Assembly (NCBI GenBank): GCA_052388455.1
Contig: JBQTIA010000150.1
Span: 1 to 35,109 of the forward strand
Length of the DNA: 35,109 bases
DNA from: CAZSNH01 sp052388455
GTDB taxonomy: Bacteria; Pseudomonadota; Alphaproteobacteria; Rhizobiales; Hyphomicrobiaceae
Direction of reading: 5' to 3'
A program made the position numbers and the translations under genes. A model generated the notes under the pieces. The model ran no database searches. It had not been told where the DNA came from and worked only from the letters and a program-made list of their open reading frames with translations. Positions 1-9,159 of this stretch are shown one piece after another; the first letter of the stretch is position 1; each line of letters starts with the position of its first letter.

Positions 1-176
1 CCGGCACGGACAGCCCCAGTCGGACGCATGAGCCGAAGATATTTTCCTGAAGTCCCGTCGGGGACAAAATTTTTCTACTGGCGCTCGTTCGTCAGGGACA
101 ATCGCTGTTCTTTTTTCGTCTGCTTCTGTTTTCTGGAACGGATTTCCCATATGTTGCCGGCCAACGGAGGATCTCC
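1..176. other. Upstream region of the sulfate assimilation operon
   Basis: No gene could be supported here. A small hairpin (GTCCC at 52-56, loop GTCG, GGGAC at 61-65) is followed by AAAATTTTT at 66-74. It could be a weak terminator for a gene that ends near the left edge. A reading frame entering from the left stops at 29-31, but too few codons remain to judge it. The cysH ribosome binding site GGAGG lies at 166-170. I did not recognise a riboswitch or a clear promoter. Confidence 0.35.
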
Positions 177-1013
177 ATGCCCCCATCCGGCTCCAGGGCC
201 GGGGCGACCAACATGCCCCGCGCCACCGAAAAATCGTCAGCCAAGACGGCGACGACGGCCAATTCCGCGGACACCAGCGCCACGGCCCGCGCCCGTGCGC
301 TCGACGAGCGTCTCGCAGCACTGTCCAGCCTCGAAGAGCGGATCGCCGAAATCCGCAAGTCGATACCCGGCCGCGTCACGTTCTCGACCAGCCTCGGCCT
401 TGAGGACCAGGCGGTGCTCGACGCCATCGCCGCCAAGGCGCCCGACATCGACGTGTTCACCCTCGACACCGGCCGTCACTTTCCCGAGACGCTGGAGACG
501 ATCGAGGCCAGCGAACTGCGCTACGGCTTGAAGATCCGCCTCGTCGCCCCCGACGCCAGGGAGCTGGAGGAGCTGGTCGCCCGCGACGGCGTGTTCGGCT
601 TCCGCCAGTCGATCGACGCCCGCAATGCGTGCTGCGATATTCGCAAGGTGCGACCTCTCAATCGGGCGCTCGCCGGGGCCGCCGGATGGATCACGGGTCT
701 CAGGCGCGCACAGTCCGACGGCCGCCAGGACACGCCCTTCGCCGCCTGGGATGCCGAGCACGCTCTCATCAAGCTGAACCCCATCGCCGACTGGTCGCTG
801 GAGCAGCTCGAAGCCACCATCGCGGACCGCAACGTGCCGGTGAACGCGCTGCACGCGAAGGGCTTCCCGTCGATCGGCTGCCAGCCCTGCACGCGCGCCA
901 TCAAACCCGGCGAGGACATCCGAGCCGGACGCTGGTGGTGGGAGAACGAGGACGGCAAGGAGTGCGGCCTGCACAACCGTCCGAAAAATATCAAAGCCCG
1001 CGAAACCGCCTGA
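177..1013 (+). CDS. cysH: Phosphoadenylyl/adenylyl-sulfate reductase (APS reductase type), CysH
   Basis: Reduces adenylyl sulfate to sulfite with thioredoxin in assimilatory sulfate reduction, in the cytoplasm. The 278-residue protein has an N-terminal Ala/Thr-rich tail of about 45 residues, then the PP-loop-type fold with FSTSLGLEDQ. Cys pairs C152-C153 (CCDIRKVRPL) and C235/C238 (GCQPC) are the [4Fe-4S] ligands that distinguish APS reductases from PAPS reductases of the enterobacterial type. The C-terminal KECGLH motif carries the catalytic cysteine C263. The start at 177 is favoured by GGAGG six bases upstream; an in-frame ATG at 213 is the alternative. It heads an operon with cysD 36 bases downstream. 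The absence of a CysC kinase domain in the neighbouring CysN fits direct use of APS. Confidence 0.93.
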   Translation: MPPSGSRAGATNMPRATEKSSAKTATTANSADTSATARARALDERLAALSSLEERIAEIRKSIPGRVTFSTSLGLEDQAVLDAIAAKAPDIDVFTLDTGRHFPETLETIEASELRYGLKIRLVAPDARELEELVARDGVFGFRQSIDARNACCDIRKVRPLNRALAGAAGWITGLRRAQSDGRQDTPFAAWDAEHALIKLNPIADWSLEQLEATIADRNVPVNALHAKGFPSIGCQPCTRAIKPGEDIRAGRWWWENEDGKECGLHNRPKNIKARETA

Positions 1014-1049
1014 GCACCAGCCTGCAACTTCGCCTGAGGAACCCGCCTG

Positions 1050-1955
1050 ATGACGGCCCATGTCTCGCATCTCGATCTTCTGGAAGCGGAGAGCATCCAC
1101 ATCTTCCGGGAAGCCGCCGCGCAGTTCCAGAAGCCGGTACTGCTCTATTCGATCGGCAAGGACTCGACGGTGCTCCTGCACCTCGCGCGCAAGGCGTTCT
1201 GGCCGCAGAAGCCGCCGTTCCCGCTGCTGCACGTCGACACGACGTGGAAGTTCCGCGACATGATCGCCTTCCGCGACAAGACGGTCAAAGACTTCGGCCT
1301 CGAGCTGATCGTGCACACCAATCTGGACGGCGTGGCCAAGGGCATCAACCCGCTCGACTACGCCCCTTCGGTCTACACCGACGTGATGAAGACGCTGCCC
1401 CTCAAGGAGGCGCTCGACAAATACAAGTTCGACGCGGCCTTCGGCGGCGCACGGCGCGACGAGGAGGCGAGCCGCGCCAAGGAGCGCGTGTTCTCGTTCC
1501 GCGCCGCCGGCCACCGCTGGGATCCACGCCGCCAGCGCCCCGAGATGTGGCGTCTGCTCAACGGCCGCCTCGGCGCTGGCGAAACCGTCCGTGTGTTTCC
1601 GCTGTCGAATTGGACCGAGCGCGACGTGTGGCGCTACCTGCTGCGCGAGAAGCTCGACGTGGTGCCGCTCTATTTTTCTGCCGATCGCCCGACCGTCGTT
1701 CGCAACGGTCAGATCCTGATGGTCGATGACAAGCGGTTCAAGCTCAAGGCGGGCGAAAAAATCGAGCAGCGGAAAATCCGCTTCCGCACGCTCGGCTGCT
1801 ATCCGCTGACCGCCGCGGTGGAATCGGATGCCGCCGACATGGACGCCGTCGTCGCCGAGACACTCGGCGCACGCACCTCCGAGCGCCAGGGCCGGCTGAT
1901 CGATCACGACAGTGTCGGCGCCATGGAAAAAAAGAAGCAGGAAGGGTATTTCTGA
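1050..1955 (+). CDS. cysD: Sulfate adenylyltransferase subunit 2, CysD
   Basis: Catalytic subunit of ATP sulfurylase, forming APS from ATP and sulfate together with the CysN GTPase. The 301-residue length is normal for CysD. Visible features are the PP-loop SIGKDSTVLLHL near residues 32-43, the segment FGGARRDEEASRAKERVFSFR that is highly characteristic of CysD, and the C-terminal tail ending in KKKQEGYF, typical of the family. It sits between cysH and cysN. Its stop codon TGA (1953-1955) is one base from the cysN ATG, so translation is probably coupled. Confidence 0.96.
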   Translation: MTAHVSHLDLLEAESIHIFREAAAQFQKPVLLYSIGKDSTVLLHLARKAFWPQKPPFPLLHVDTTWKFRDMIAFRDKTVKDFGLELIVHTNLDGVAKGINPLDYAPSVYTDVMKTLPLKEALDKYKFDAAFGGARRDEEASRAKERVFSFRAAGHRWDPRRQRPEMWRLLNGRLGAGETVRVFPLSNWTERDVWRYLLREKLDVVPLYFSADRPTVVRNGQILMVDDKRFKLKAGEKIEQRKIRFRTLGCYPLTAAVESDAADMDAVVAETLGARTSERQGRLIDHDSVGAMEKKKQEGYF

Positions 1956-1956
1956 G

Positions 1957-3498
1957 ATGTCCGCGCAACCCGCTCGCACTGCCGTCCGCAAAAAGTCCAG
2001 CGCCTCCGTCGCCGAGGCGGTCGAGTCAAAACCCCTGCCGACCGCCGCTTCGGTGCTCGGCAAGGAGCTGACCGGCCTCGTCCGCATCCTGACCTGCGGC
2101 TCCGTCGACGACGGCAAGTCCACCCTCATCGGCCGCCTGCTCTGGGACGCGACCGACCTCTACGACGATCAGCGCGAGACATTGAAGCGCGGCAAGAAGG
2201 TCGACGGCGGTAACCCGGATTTCTCGCTGCTGATGGACGGCCTCGTCGCCGAGCGCGAGCAGGGCATCACCATCGACATCGCCTGGCGCTACTTCGACAC
2301 CGCGACCCGGCGCATCGTGGTGATCGACAGCCCCGGCCATGAACAGTACACGCGCAACATGGCCTCCGGCGCCAGTCACGCCGACGTCGCCATCATGCTC
2401 ATCGATGCGCGGCACGGCGTGAAGCGGCAGACGCGCCGCCACGCCGCCATCCTCGATCTCATGGGACTGAAGCGCGTTATTCTCGCCGTCAACAAGATGG
2501 ACCTCGCCGGCTGGTCGGAGCCGCGCTTCCGCGAGATCGAGAAGGACTTCCGCAACCTCTGCCTCAAGTTCGGCTTCCTGGAAGCGCTCGCCATTCCGGT
2601 AGCGGCCGTCTCGGGCGACAACGTCGCCGCCAAATCCAAGACCATGCCCTGGTACACCGGCCCCAGCCTGCTCCAGCATCTCGAAGAGGTGCCGAGCCGC
2701 GGCACGCAGATCGGCGGACCGTTCCGCTTTCCGGTGCAGACCGTGCTGCGCGACCTGCGCAACGACTTCCGCGCGCTTGCCGGCACTGTCAGCTCCGGCA
2801 CCGTGCGGGTCGGGGATGCCGTGCACGATGTTCTGAGCGGGCGCACGGCGAAAGTCGCGCGCATCGCCACCATGGGACGCGATCTGCCGGAGGCGGTGCA
2901 GGGACAGGCTGTCGCCATCCAGCTCGACATCGATCTCGATGTGTCGCGCGGGGCGGTCCTTTCCTCACCCGCGACCGCTCCGACTGCCGCACGTACGATC
3001 GAAACCAGGCTCGTGTGGCTGTCGGAGAACGGCTTCGACACCGATACCGGCTATCTGCTGCGCACGGCGACCGACCTCGTTCCGGTCTCCGGCATCGAGA
3101 TCAAGGCGCGCCTCGACCTCGAAACACTGACCCAGCATCCGACCGCCACCTGCGGCGTCAACGACATCGCGCTCGCCACCATCGAGCTCGGCCGGCCATC
3201 GGCCGTCGATCCCTTCGCCAACGCACCGGAGACGGGCAGCTTCATGCTCGTCGACGCGGTGACCGGCGCATCCGTCGCCGGAGGTGTGATCGCTTCTGCG
3301 TCGGCGAGCGCGGGCGCGGCCAAGGACAACGTGTTCGTGTTGACGCGGGCCATGCTGGAGAGGGGCGTCTGTGCCGACCTCCGCGATCAGGCCAGCGCCG
3401 AGCCGGAGTTCCGCCGCCGCGCCAACGAGGTGGCGCTGATCCTGCGCGCGGCCGGCGTCTCGGTGAAGATCGAAGGCCCGCAGGACTTCCAGATCTGA
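1957..3498 (+). CDS. cysN: Sulfate adenylyltransferase subunit 1 (GTPase), CysN
   Basis: GTPase subunit that drives ATP sulfurylase. The protein is 513 residues from the ATG at 1957; an earlier in-frame ATG at 1912 lies inside cysD and is unlikely. EF-Tu-like GTPase motifs are G1 GSVDDGKST (about residue 48), the switch EQGITIDIAWRYF, G3 DSPGHEQY (124-131) and G4 NKMD (179-182). They are followed by the two beta-barrel domains. The length shows it is CysN alone and not the CysNC fusion with APS kinase found in many rhizobia, in agreement with an APS-type reductase next door. The two TSUP transporters follow on the same strand after 87 bases. Confidence 0.95.
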   Translation: MSAQPARTAVRKKSSASVAEAVESKPLPTAASVLGKELTGLVRILTCGSVDDGKSTLIGRLLWDATDLYDDQRETLKRGKKVDGGNPDFSLLMDGLVAEREQGITIDIAWRYFDTATRRIVVIDSPGHEQYTRNMASGASHADVAIMLIDARHGVKRQTRRHAAILDLMGLKRVILAVNKMDLAGWSEPRFREIEKDFRNLCLKFGFLEALAIPVAAVSGDNVAAKSKTMPWYTGPSLLQHLEEVPSRGTQIGGPFRFPVQTVLRDLRNDFRALAGTVSSGTVRVGDAVHDVLSGRTAKVARIATMGRDLPEAVQGQAVAIQLDIDLDVSRGAVLSSPATAPTAARTIETRLVWLSENGFDTDTGYLLRTATDLVPVSGIEIKARLDLETLTQHPTATCGVNDIALATIELGRPSAVDPFANAPETGSFMLVDAVTGASVAGGVIASASASAGAAKDNVFVLTRAMLERGVCADLRDQASAEPEFRRRANEVALILRAAGVSVKIEGPQDFQI

Positions 3499-3585
3499 GC
3501 GGATAGACTTTTACTTTCAACGAAGCCATGCAACGCTGACAGCTGTGAAGTTCGTTTGCCAAAAGATGACGGGGCGTCCTGATAG

Positions 3586-4341
3586 ATGTGGGAAGAAATA
3601 CTCTGGTACGCGCTCGTCGGCTTTCTTGCGCAAATGGTCGATGGGGCCATCGGCATGGCCTATGGCGTCACGGCGACCAGTGTCCTCTTGAGCATGGGAG
3701 TGGCACCAGTCACGGCAAGCGCCTGCGTGCACGCTGCCGAAACGTTCACGACGGGAGCTTCCGGACTGGCTCATTGGAAGGTCGGCAACGTCGACGTCAA
3801 CCTACTTCGACGGCTCGCACTACCTGGAATGATCGGCGGTGCGATCGGCGCCTACGTGCTGACCACCATTGACGGCGATACGATCAAGCCTTTCGTCAGC
3901 GGCTACCTGCTGCTCGTCGGATTGTTCATCCTGTACAAAGCCCTGCACAAGAAGCACACGTTCGTCGACGAGCCTCCCAATCACGTTGCTCCGCTCGGCC
4001 TCGTCGGAGGGTTCGTCGATGCCATCGGTGGCGGTGGCTGGGGGCCGATCGTTACATCCACGCTCCTGGGTCAAGGAACGACGCCACGCTATGCGATCGG
4101 CTCCGTCAACATGGCGGAGTTCTTCGTCACGCTGACCATCTCGGCGACGTTCGTAATGACCATCGGCCTCGACCTGTGGCCGATCATATCGGGTCTGATC
4201 ATCGGTGGCGTCCTTGCTGCGCCTTTGGCGGCCATGGCCGCAAAGCACGTTCCGCCAAAACCTCTGATGCTGGTCGTCGGCATCGTGGTGGTTTTTCTCA
4301 GCCTCCGAACGATCCTCAAAGCCCTCGGTCTATGGTTCTGA
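3586..4341 (+). CDS. TSUP/TauE-SafE family membrane transporter (first copy)
   Basis: Polytopic inner-membrane protein of 251 residues with about seven to eight hydrophobic segments. Two internally related halves start near VDGAIGMAYGVTATSVL and FVDAIGGGGWGPIVTS, the Gly-rich signatures of the TSUP family (Pfam TauE). Family members move sulfite, sulfate, sulfonates or other small anions. Its position directly after cysHDN suggests transport of a sulfur oxyanion, either sulfate uptake or sulfite release. The direction cannot be read from the sequence. The ribosome binding site is weak. It is clearly diverged from the second TSUP gene 66 bases downstream, so they are not a recent tandem duplicate. 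Confidence 0.85.
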   Translation: MWEEILWYALVGFLAQMVDGAIGMAYGVTATSVLLSMGVAPVTASACVHAAETFTTGASGLAHWKVGNVDVNLLRRLALPGMIGGAIGAYVLTTIDGDTIKPFVSGYLLLVGLFILYKALHKKHTFVDEPPNHVAPLGLVGGFVDAIGGGGWGPIVTSTLLGQGTTPRYAIGSVNMAEFFVTLTISATFVMTIGLDLWPIISGLIIGGVLAAPLAAMAAKHVPPKPLMLVVGIVVVFLSLRTILKALGLWF

Positions 4342-4407
4342 TGTCGCAACTCGCCGTGACGCGGAGCGTCGACATCCCACCTCAAGAGGCCGGGTAAAGA
4401 CGAACCC

Positions 4408-5214
4408 ATGGAATCTCTGCTTGCAAGTCCCTGGGCCGTCATCGTCGGAGGCGGGTTCATCATCGGCTTCCTGATCGGCATCACCGGCGTCGGCGCGGGA
4501 TCGCTGACCACGCCGCTGCTGATCTGGGTCGGATATTCGCCGGCCGTCGCGGTCGGCACCGATCTGCTGTTCGCCTCGCTCACCAAGGCCAGCGCCGCCT
4601 GGCGTCATCACCGGCTCGGCAACGTCAACTGGGGCATCCTCGGCTGGCTCGCGCTCGGCAGCATTCCGGGCGCCGCGCTCATGCTCGGCTGGCTCTACCA
4701 CGCCCAGCATCAGGAGGCGCTGGACATGACCGTGCTGGCCTCGGCCATCAAGCAGGTGCTCGCGGGGACTTTGGTATTGAGCTCGCTCGCCATCCTGATC
4801 AGCGTGTGGCTGAAAGGACATCGGCCTCCGGAGCACGAGGCCGCCACCGACGTGCCGGCCCGTCGCTGGCCGACGCTCATTTTCGGAGTGGTGCTGGGCG
4901 CCATGGTGGCGCTGACCTCGGTCGGAGCCGGCGCCATCGGCGTGGCGGTGCTGACCGGGCTCTATCCGATGCTGCTGGCGCGCCGTGTCGTCGGCACCGA
5001 CATCGTTCACGCCATCCCGCTGACCTTCGTCTCCGGCCTCGGCCACGCCGGCATGGGCAACATCGATCTCACCCTGCTCGCCACCCTGCTGGCGGGATCG
5101 GTCCCGGGGATCCTGATCGGCTCGCGCGTGACCGGGCTGATCCCCGACTGGCTGCTGCGGGTCGCCCTGTCGATCATCCTGCTGTGGGCCGCCTACGTCA
5201 TCTTCCACAAGTGA
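4408..5214 (+). CDS. TSUP/TauE-SafE family membrane transporter (second copy)
   Basis: A 268-residue polytopic membrane protein of the TSUP family. The signatures IGITGVGAGSLTTPLLIW near the N-terminus and LTSVGAGAIGVAVLTGLYPM in the second half are the paired Gly-rich family repeats. The VGTDLLFASLTKASAAWRHH segment is typical of TSUP members found beside sulfur assimilation genes. It belongs to the cysHDN-TSUP-TSUP operon by strand and spacing, so a sulfur oxyanion substrate is inferred. The two copies may form one transporter or serve opposite directions; nothing in the sequence decides this. No clear terminator was found in the 190 bases that follow. Confidence 0.86.
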   Translation: MESLLASPWAVIVGGGFIIGFLIGITGVGAGSLTTPLLIWVGYSPAVAVGTDLLFASLTKASAAWRHHRLGNVNWGILGWLALGSIPGAALMLGWLYHAQHQEALDMTVLASAIKQVLAGTLVLSSLAILISVWLKGHRPPEHEAATDVPARRWPTLIFGVVLGAMVALTSVGAGAIGVAVLTGLYPMLLARRVVGTDIVHAIPLTFVSGLGHAGMGNIDLTLLATLLAGSVPGILIGSRVTGLIPDWLLRVALSIILLWAAYVIFHK

Positions 5215-5405
5215 GGGCAGCCCCGGTCGGTCACCCGGACGGCACACCACCCGTCAATTCGCCCGCCTTGCTGAGGACGATCCGTCGCCCAAGCCGGCTT
5301 CGCGGTCACATCTCGGGCAAATTCCGACGCTAGCCAGAGTTGCGGGGAGTGCGACTCGAACCGCCTGCTGATAAATCGTGGATTGAGCGAATCACGAGGT
5401 CTCAG

Positions 5406-7070
5406 ATGCACTTGCACTGCCTTCCCTGCCGCATCGCGGTGGCATTCTGCATGGCTGCCATCACCCTTGCGAGCACAGACATCGCCTCGGCCGCCGAACG
5501 CAAAGGCGAGGATACCCCGCCAACACCCATCACCGAGATCGGGCCGGCACGCATCGCGGTCGTCTCGCTCGCCCGCCAGCGGGTATCGTTCTACGACGCC
5601 GACGGCGGCGTGGTGCGTGCGCCGATCTCCAGCGGTCAGGCCAGCCTCGACACTCCGGTCGGTGTTTACAGCATCCTGCAGAAGAAAGTCGACCACACGT
5701 CCAACATCTACGATGATGCGAAGATGCCGTTCATGCAGCGCATCACGTGGTCCGGCATCGCACTCCATGCCGGCGCGCTCCCGGGCTATCCGGCCTCGCA
5801 CGGCTGCGTCCGCCTGCCGCTGAGCTTCGCCGAGCAGATTTTCGACAAAACGCGCCTCGGTCTCCGCGTGGTTATCTCGAGCGACGACGTTGCACCGGTC
5901 GCGATCACGCATCCCGCCCTGTTCCAGCCCCGCGCCGCCGACGACGACAGCGCGTCGCGGATGGAATTGACGGCCTATTCGGAATCCGATCCGCCCCTGC
6001 TGCCCGACGTCACCGCCTGGCCGGGCCGCCGGCACGAGCAGGAGCGCCTGCGTGCCGTGTTCGCGGAAGAGGCGGCCGTGGCGAAAGCCGCTTCGGACGC
6101 GGCCGAGCCCCTGAAAGCGCCGCACAAGCAACTGACCGCTGAGAACGCCAAGTTTCAGAAATCCTTCAAGGCGGCCTCGTCGGCCAAGACCTCTGCCGAG
6201 AAGCAGCTGGCGAACGCCGAGAAGGCCCTTGCCAATGCCAAGAAGCCGAAGGCGATCGCAAATGCCGAGCGGTCGAAGGCCGGCGCCCAGGCCGCCATCG
6301 AAAAGGCGGTGGCCAAGATTGCCGCGCTGACGCCGGAAGCCGATCGGATCGGGACGGCCCTCGCCGCGGCGCAGTCGGCCTTGGACGCGGCGGACTCTGC
6401 GATGAAGGCCGCCGTTGCGAAGGCGAAGGAGGCGGAGCGGAAGCTGCTGCCCGTGTCGGTCTTCATCAGCCTCAGAACGCAGCGGATCTACATCCGCCAG
6501 GGCCACGAGCCGGTGATGGACATGCCGGTGACGATTCGCGATGCCGACATCCTGCCGATCGGCACTCACGTCTTCACGGCCCTCGATTACACGCCCGACG
6601 GCAATTCGACCCGCTGGAACGTCGTCTCTCTCGCGCGCTTCGAGGACAGCTACGAACAGCCGCGCGCCTACCGTGACTATGACTACGAAAGGGATAGGTA
6701 TGCCGACCGGGACGAGCCGGTCAGAGTCACCAAACCGCGCGACTCGTTATCGGCCGTGGCCGCTCTCGAGCGCGTCGAAATTCCCCAGGAGCTCCGTGAC
6801 CAGATTTCGGAATACGTCTGGCCGGGGACTTCGCTTATCATTTCCGACGAGGAAATGCATAAGAAGGAAACCAACAACTTCACCGACTTCGTCGTGCTGC
6901 TCGACGGCTACCCGCAGGGCGGCATCAAGAAGCGGCGCCCGCCGCCAGTGCAGCCCTACTACTTCGACAACCCTTACGGATTCCTGTTCTCTTCGCAGCA
7001 GTACGACAGCCCGCGGCCGCGCACACGAACGCGCTACCGGTCATCGCCGTCGCCCTGGCCGTTCTGGTGA
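5406..7070 (+). CDS. Secreted L,D-transpeptidase (YkuD) family protein with central coiled coil
   Basis: The 554-residue protein probably acts in the periplasm on peptidoglycan cross-links. The ATG at 5406 gives a good Sec signal peptide (hydrophobic VAFCMAAITLASTDIASAA, cleavage after ASAA). A longer TTG-initiated frame from 5340 would bury it. The first YkuD domain (about residues 45-160) has HAG plus SHGCVRLP with the nucleophile Cys at residue 134. A long Ala/Lys/Glu-rich coiled coil follows (about 210-350). A second segment (about 355-500, SVFISLRTQRIYIRQG) resembles a YkuD fold but lacks the HxGC catalytic motif. The C-terminus is Pro/Arg/Tyr rich. It is transcribed alone after the sulfur operon. 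Confidence 0.85.
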   Translation: MHLHCLPCRIAVAFCMAAITLASTDIASAAERKGEDTPPTPITEIGPARIAVVSLARQRVSFYDADGGVVRAPISSGQASLDTPVGVYSILQKKVDHTSNIYDDAKMPFMQRITWSGIALHAGALPGYPASHGCVRLPLSFAEQIFDKTRLGLRVVISSDDVAPVAITHPALFQPRAADDDSASRMELTAYSESDPPLLPDVTAWPGRRHEQERLRAVFAEEAAVAKAASDAAEPLKAPHKQLTAENAKFQKSFKAASSAKTSAEKQLANAEKALANAKKPKAIANAERSKAGAQAAIEKAVAKIAALTPEADRIGTALAAAQSALDAADSAMKAAVAKAKEAERKLLPVSVFISLRTQRIYIRQGHEPVMDMPVTIRDADILPIGTHVFTALDYTPDGNSTRWNVVSLARFEDSYEQPRAYRDYDYERDRYADRDEPVRVTKPRDSLSAVAALERVEIPQELRDQISEYVWPGTSLIISDEEMHKKETNNFTDFVVLLDGYPQGGIKKRRPPPVQPYYFDNPYGFLFSSQQYDSPRPRTRTRYRSSPSPWPFW

Positions 7071-7125
7071 TTTGGCCGTCGTTGCGAGACGACGACGCCG
7101 GCTGTTCGCAGGCGGCTCGAAAAGC

Positions 7126-7202
<77 letters not shown>

Positions 7203-7293
7203 GATCCTGAATGCCTGCAGGATAGCCCACTTGGCGTGTGGCCAAAAGGGGCGGAGCGGCAGGAGGGGGCAAAGTCAAATCGCATCGAAACGT

Positions 7294-8211
7294 CTACGCC
7301 GGCACCTCGGCCTTCGCCAGCGCGCCCGTCGTCAGCCAGCCCTGTAGGACCTGCGCGGCCCTGAGCGCGGCAGTGGCAGGATCGTCGTAGATGGCGGACA
7401 GCTCGCAGAGGGCCGCGAACGGCACGCCCTTCGCCGCCTCGTCCCACAGCATCGCTTCCTCGGCCCCGAGCACACGCACGCGGGAGGTCGCCCCTTCGCG
7501 CCAGACGAGCAGACGCTCGGGGTCATCGTGTCGCGCGATGTCCGGCGGCGCCTCTCCGTCCTTGAGCAAGCGCCAGAGGTCGAAGCTGTTGGTCGTATGG
7601 TCCAGGCGCCGGGCGGCCGAATGGGGCGCGAACACCAGCTCACCCCAGCGCTCGGGCGGCACCGTGCGCAGGGCGTCGAGGGTCGCGACCGGATCATCGG
7701 AGGCGTCGAAAGCGTCGGCGAGCGCCCTTTCGAGCGCGGCCAGCTCGGCGAGCTCGATCCGGCCCGACGTCTCGGGCGCGGTCGCGAGAAACTCGGGGAG
7801 CGCGTGCGAGAACCAACGCGCGTTCGGCGTGCGCGAAGGATGCGTCTCGATGTAGCCGAGCGCGGCCTCGCGGAAGGCATCGGGGCCGAGATAGGCCGTC
7901 AGCAGCTCATAATCGTTGGCCAGGATTTCGACCAGCCGTCCGCGGTAGGCGTGCCGGTAGACGCCGATGAGCACGTCGACGCCGGTGCGCGAGTTTGGCG
8001 GGATCAGCGCCATCACCGCGTCGTCACCATCGACGACAGCGCGCTGGAAGGCGTCCTGCACCTCCTTCAGGCTTGGTGGGGCAGGCTCGATGGAAACGTT
8101 CGCGGCTGGCGCAGCGGTCGAGGTCGACGCGGGCCGTCGCACGGAACCTTTTTGCGTCGGGGACTTGAGGGGCTCGGTCGAGGGTTTGCCCTTTGCCATG
8201 AGCCGGGTCAC
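7294..8211 (-). CDS. DUF2063 family protein, BufC-like partner of the DUF692 enzyme
   Basis: The 305-residue protein has a Lys/Pro/Thr-rich N-terminal tail (about 45 residues), then a DUF2063-type N-terminal helical domain: LKEVQDAFQRAVVDGDD, and NDYELLTAYLGPDAFREAALGYIETHPS. A looser C-terminal half follows. DUF2063 proteins (often named putative DNA-binding) are the usual partners of DUF692/MNIO enzymes in bufferin biosynthesis, where they help present the precursor. The GTG start at 8211 overlaps the TGA of the upstream DUF692 gene (GTGA); an ATG at 8199 is an alternative. It is the last gene of the three-gene cassette. Confidence 0.8.
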   Translation of the reverse strand: MTRLMAKGKPSTEPLKSPTQKGSVRRPASTSTAAPAANVSIEPAPPSLKEVQDAFQRAVVDGDDAVMALIPPNSRTGVDVLIGVYRHAYRGRLVEILANDYELLTAYLGPDAFREAALGYIETHPSRTPNARWFSHALPEFLATAPETSGRIELAELAALERALADAFDASDDPVATLDALRTVPPERWGELVFAPHSAARRLDHTTNSFDLWRLLKDGEAPPDIARHDDPERLLVWREGATSRVRVLGAEEAMLWDEAAKGVPFAALCELSAIYDDPATAALRAAQVLQGWLTTGALAKAEVPA

Positions 8212-9116
8212 CCGCGCGCGGCGCTGACGGGCCGCAGCACCTCGGCTGCGATCTCGCGCGCCTTGCCGAGCTCACTCACCATGTCGGCGAGCGGCGGAAT
8301 GTCGTCGTCGCGCTCGATGATCGTCGAGACGTGCCCGAACCGCTCGAGCGCCGCGCGGTAGAGCTTCCACACGTCGTCGCACACCATTGCATCGTGGGTG
8401 TCGATGATGTGGGTCATATTGTGCTCGTGACCCGCGAGGTGGAACTGCACGACCCGGTCGGCCGGAATGCCCGCGAGGAACGCATAAGCGTCGAATTCGT
8501 GGTTGAAGGCGCTGACGTACACGTTGTTGACGTCGAGCAGCAGATAGCAGCCGGTACGCCGCGTCAGCTCGGAGAGAAACTCCCACTCCGGCATTTCGGA
8601 ATGCGCGAACTGCACGTAGGTCGAGACGTTCTCGAGCACGAAGGGACGCTTGAGGAAATCCTGCACGTGCTGGACGCGGGCCACGACGTGATCCAGCGAT
8701 TCGCGCGTGTAGGGCAGCGGCAGCAGGTCGTGCAGGTTGACGCCGTGCACGCCGGTCCAGCACAGGTGATCGGAGACGAACACGGGCTCGGTACGCTCTG
8801 CGAGTGCCTTGAGGCCGTCGAGATAGGTCTGGTCGAACGGCGCGGTCGAGGCGATCGACAGCGAGACACCGTGCATGACGATCGGATAGCGGGCGCGGAT
8901 GCGGTCGAGCATCTTCAGCGGCTGACCGCCGGGCACCATGTAATTCTCTGAAATGACCTCGAACCAGTCGACGGGCGGATCGCCGTCGAGGATGTCGGCG
9001 TAATGCTGGGCTCTCAACCCGAGTCCGAAACCAAGATAGGGCGGGCGGGCGGAGGTTGATGACTTGGCTTTCGGCACCGTGCGCGGTTTCGATTTCGCTG
9101 TCGCTTCGCCAGCCAT
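8208..9116 (-). CDS. DUF692 multinuclear non-heme iron oxygenase, BufB-like
   Basis: The 302-residue protein has a charged N-terminal tail of about 25 residues, then a complete DUF692 TIM-barrel. Metal-ligand motifs visible are FEVISENYM, MHGVSLSI, SDHLCWTG, NLHDLLPLPY, VLENVSTY, LLLDVNNVYV, QFHLAGHEH, DTHDAMV and IIERDDDIP. These are the His/Glu/Asp ligands of MNIO enzymes. Members modify cysteines of RiPP precursors (MbnB in methanobactin, the bufferin enzymes). The Cys-rich secreted precursor is encoded just upstream on the same strand, so it is the likely substrate. GAGGAG lies about ten bases upstream of the ATG at 9116. Confidence 0.9.
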   Translation of the reverse strand: MAGEATAKSKPRTVPKAKSSTSARPPYLGFGLGLRAQHYADILDGDPPVDWFEVISENYMVPGGQPLKMLDRIRARYPIVMHGVSLSIASTAPFDQTYLDGLKALAERTEPVFVSDHLCWTGVHGVNLHDLLPLPYTRESLDHVVARVQHVQDFLKRPFVLENVSTYVQFAHSEMPEWEFLSELTRRTGCYLLLDVNNVYVSAFNHEFDAYAFLAGIPADRVVQFHLAGHEHNMTHIIDTHDAMVCDDVWKLYRAALERFGHVSTIIERDDDIPPLADMVSELGKAREIAAEVLRPVSAARG

Positions 9117-9159
9117 GGCTCATGCTCCTCGACGTGAGAGTGGTGGCTCCGAAACGGAA

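Noticed and set aside
237..2129. Long minus-strand open frame of 630 codons opposite cysH-cysD-cysN
   Set aside because: It is antisense to three well-recognised genes, Arg/Val/Glu-biased as expected for the complement of GC-rich codons, and has no known motif.
1957..3498. CysNC fusion
   Set aside because: The protein ends at 513 residues after the GTPase and barrel domains; there is no APS kinase P-loop domain.
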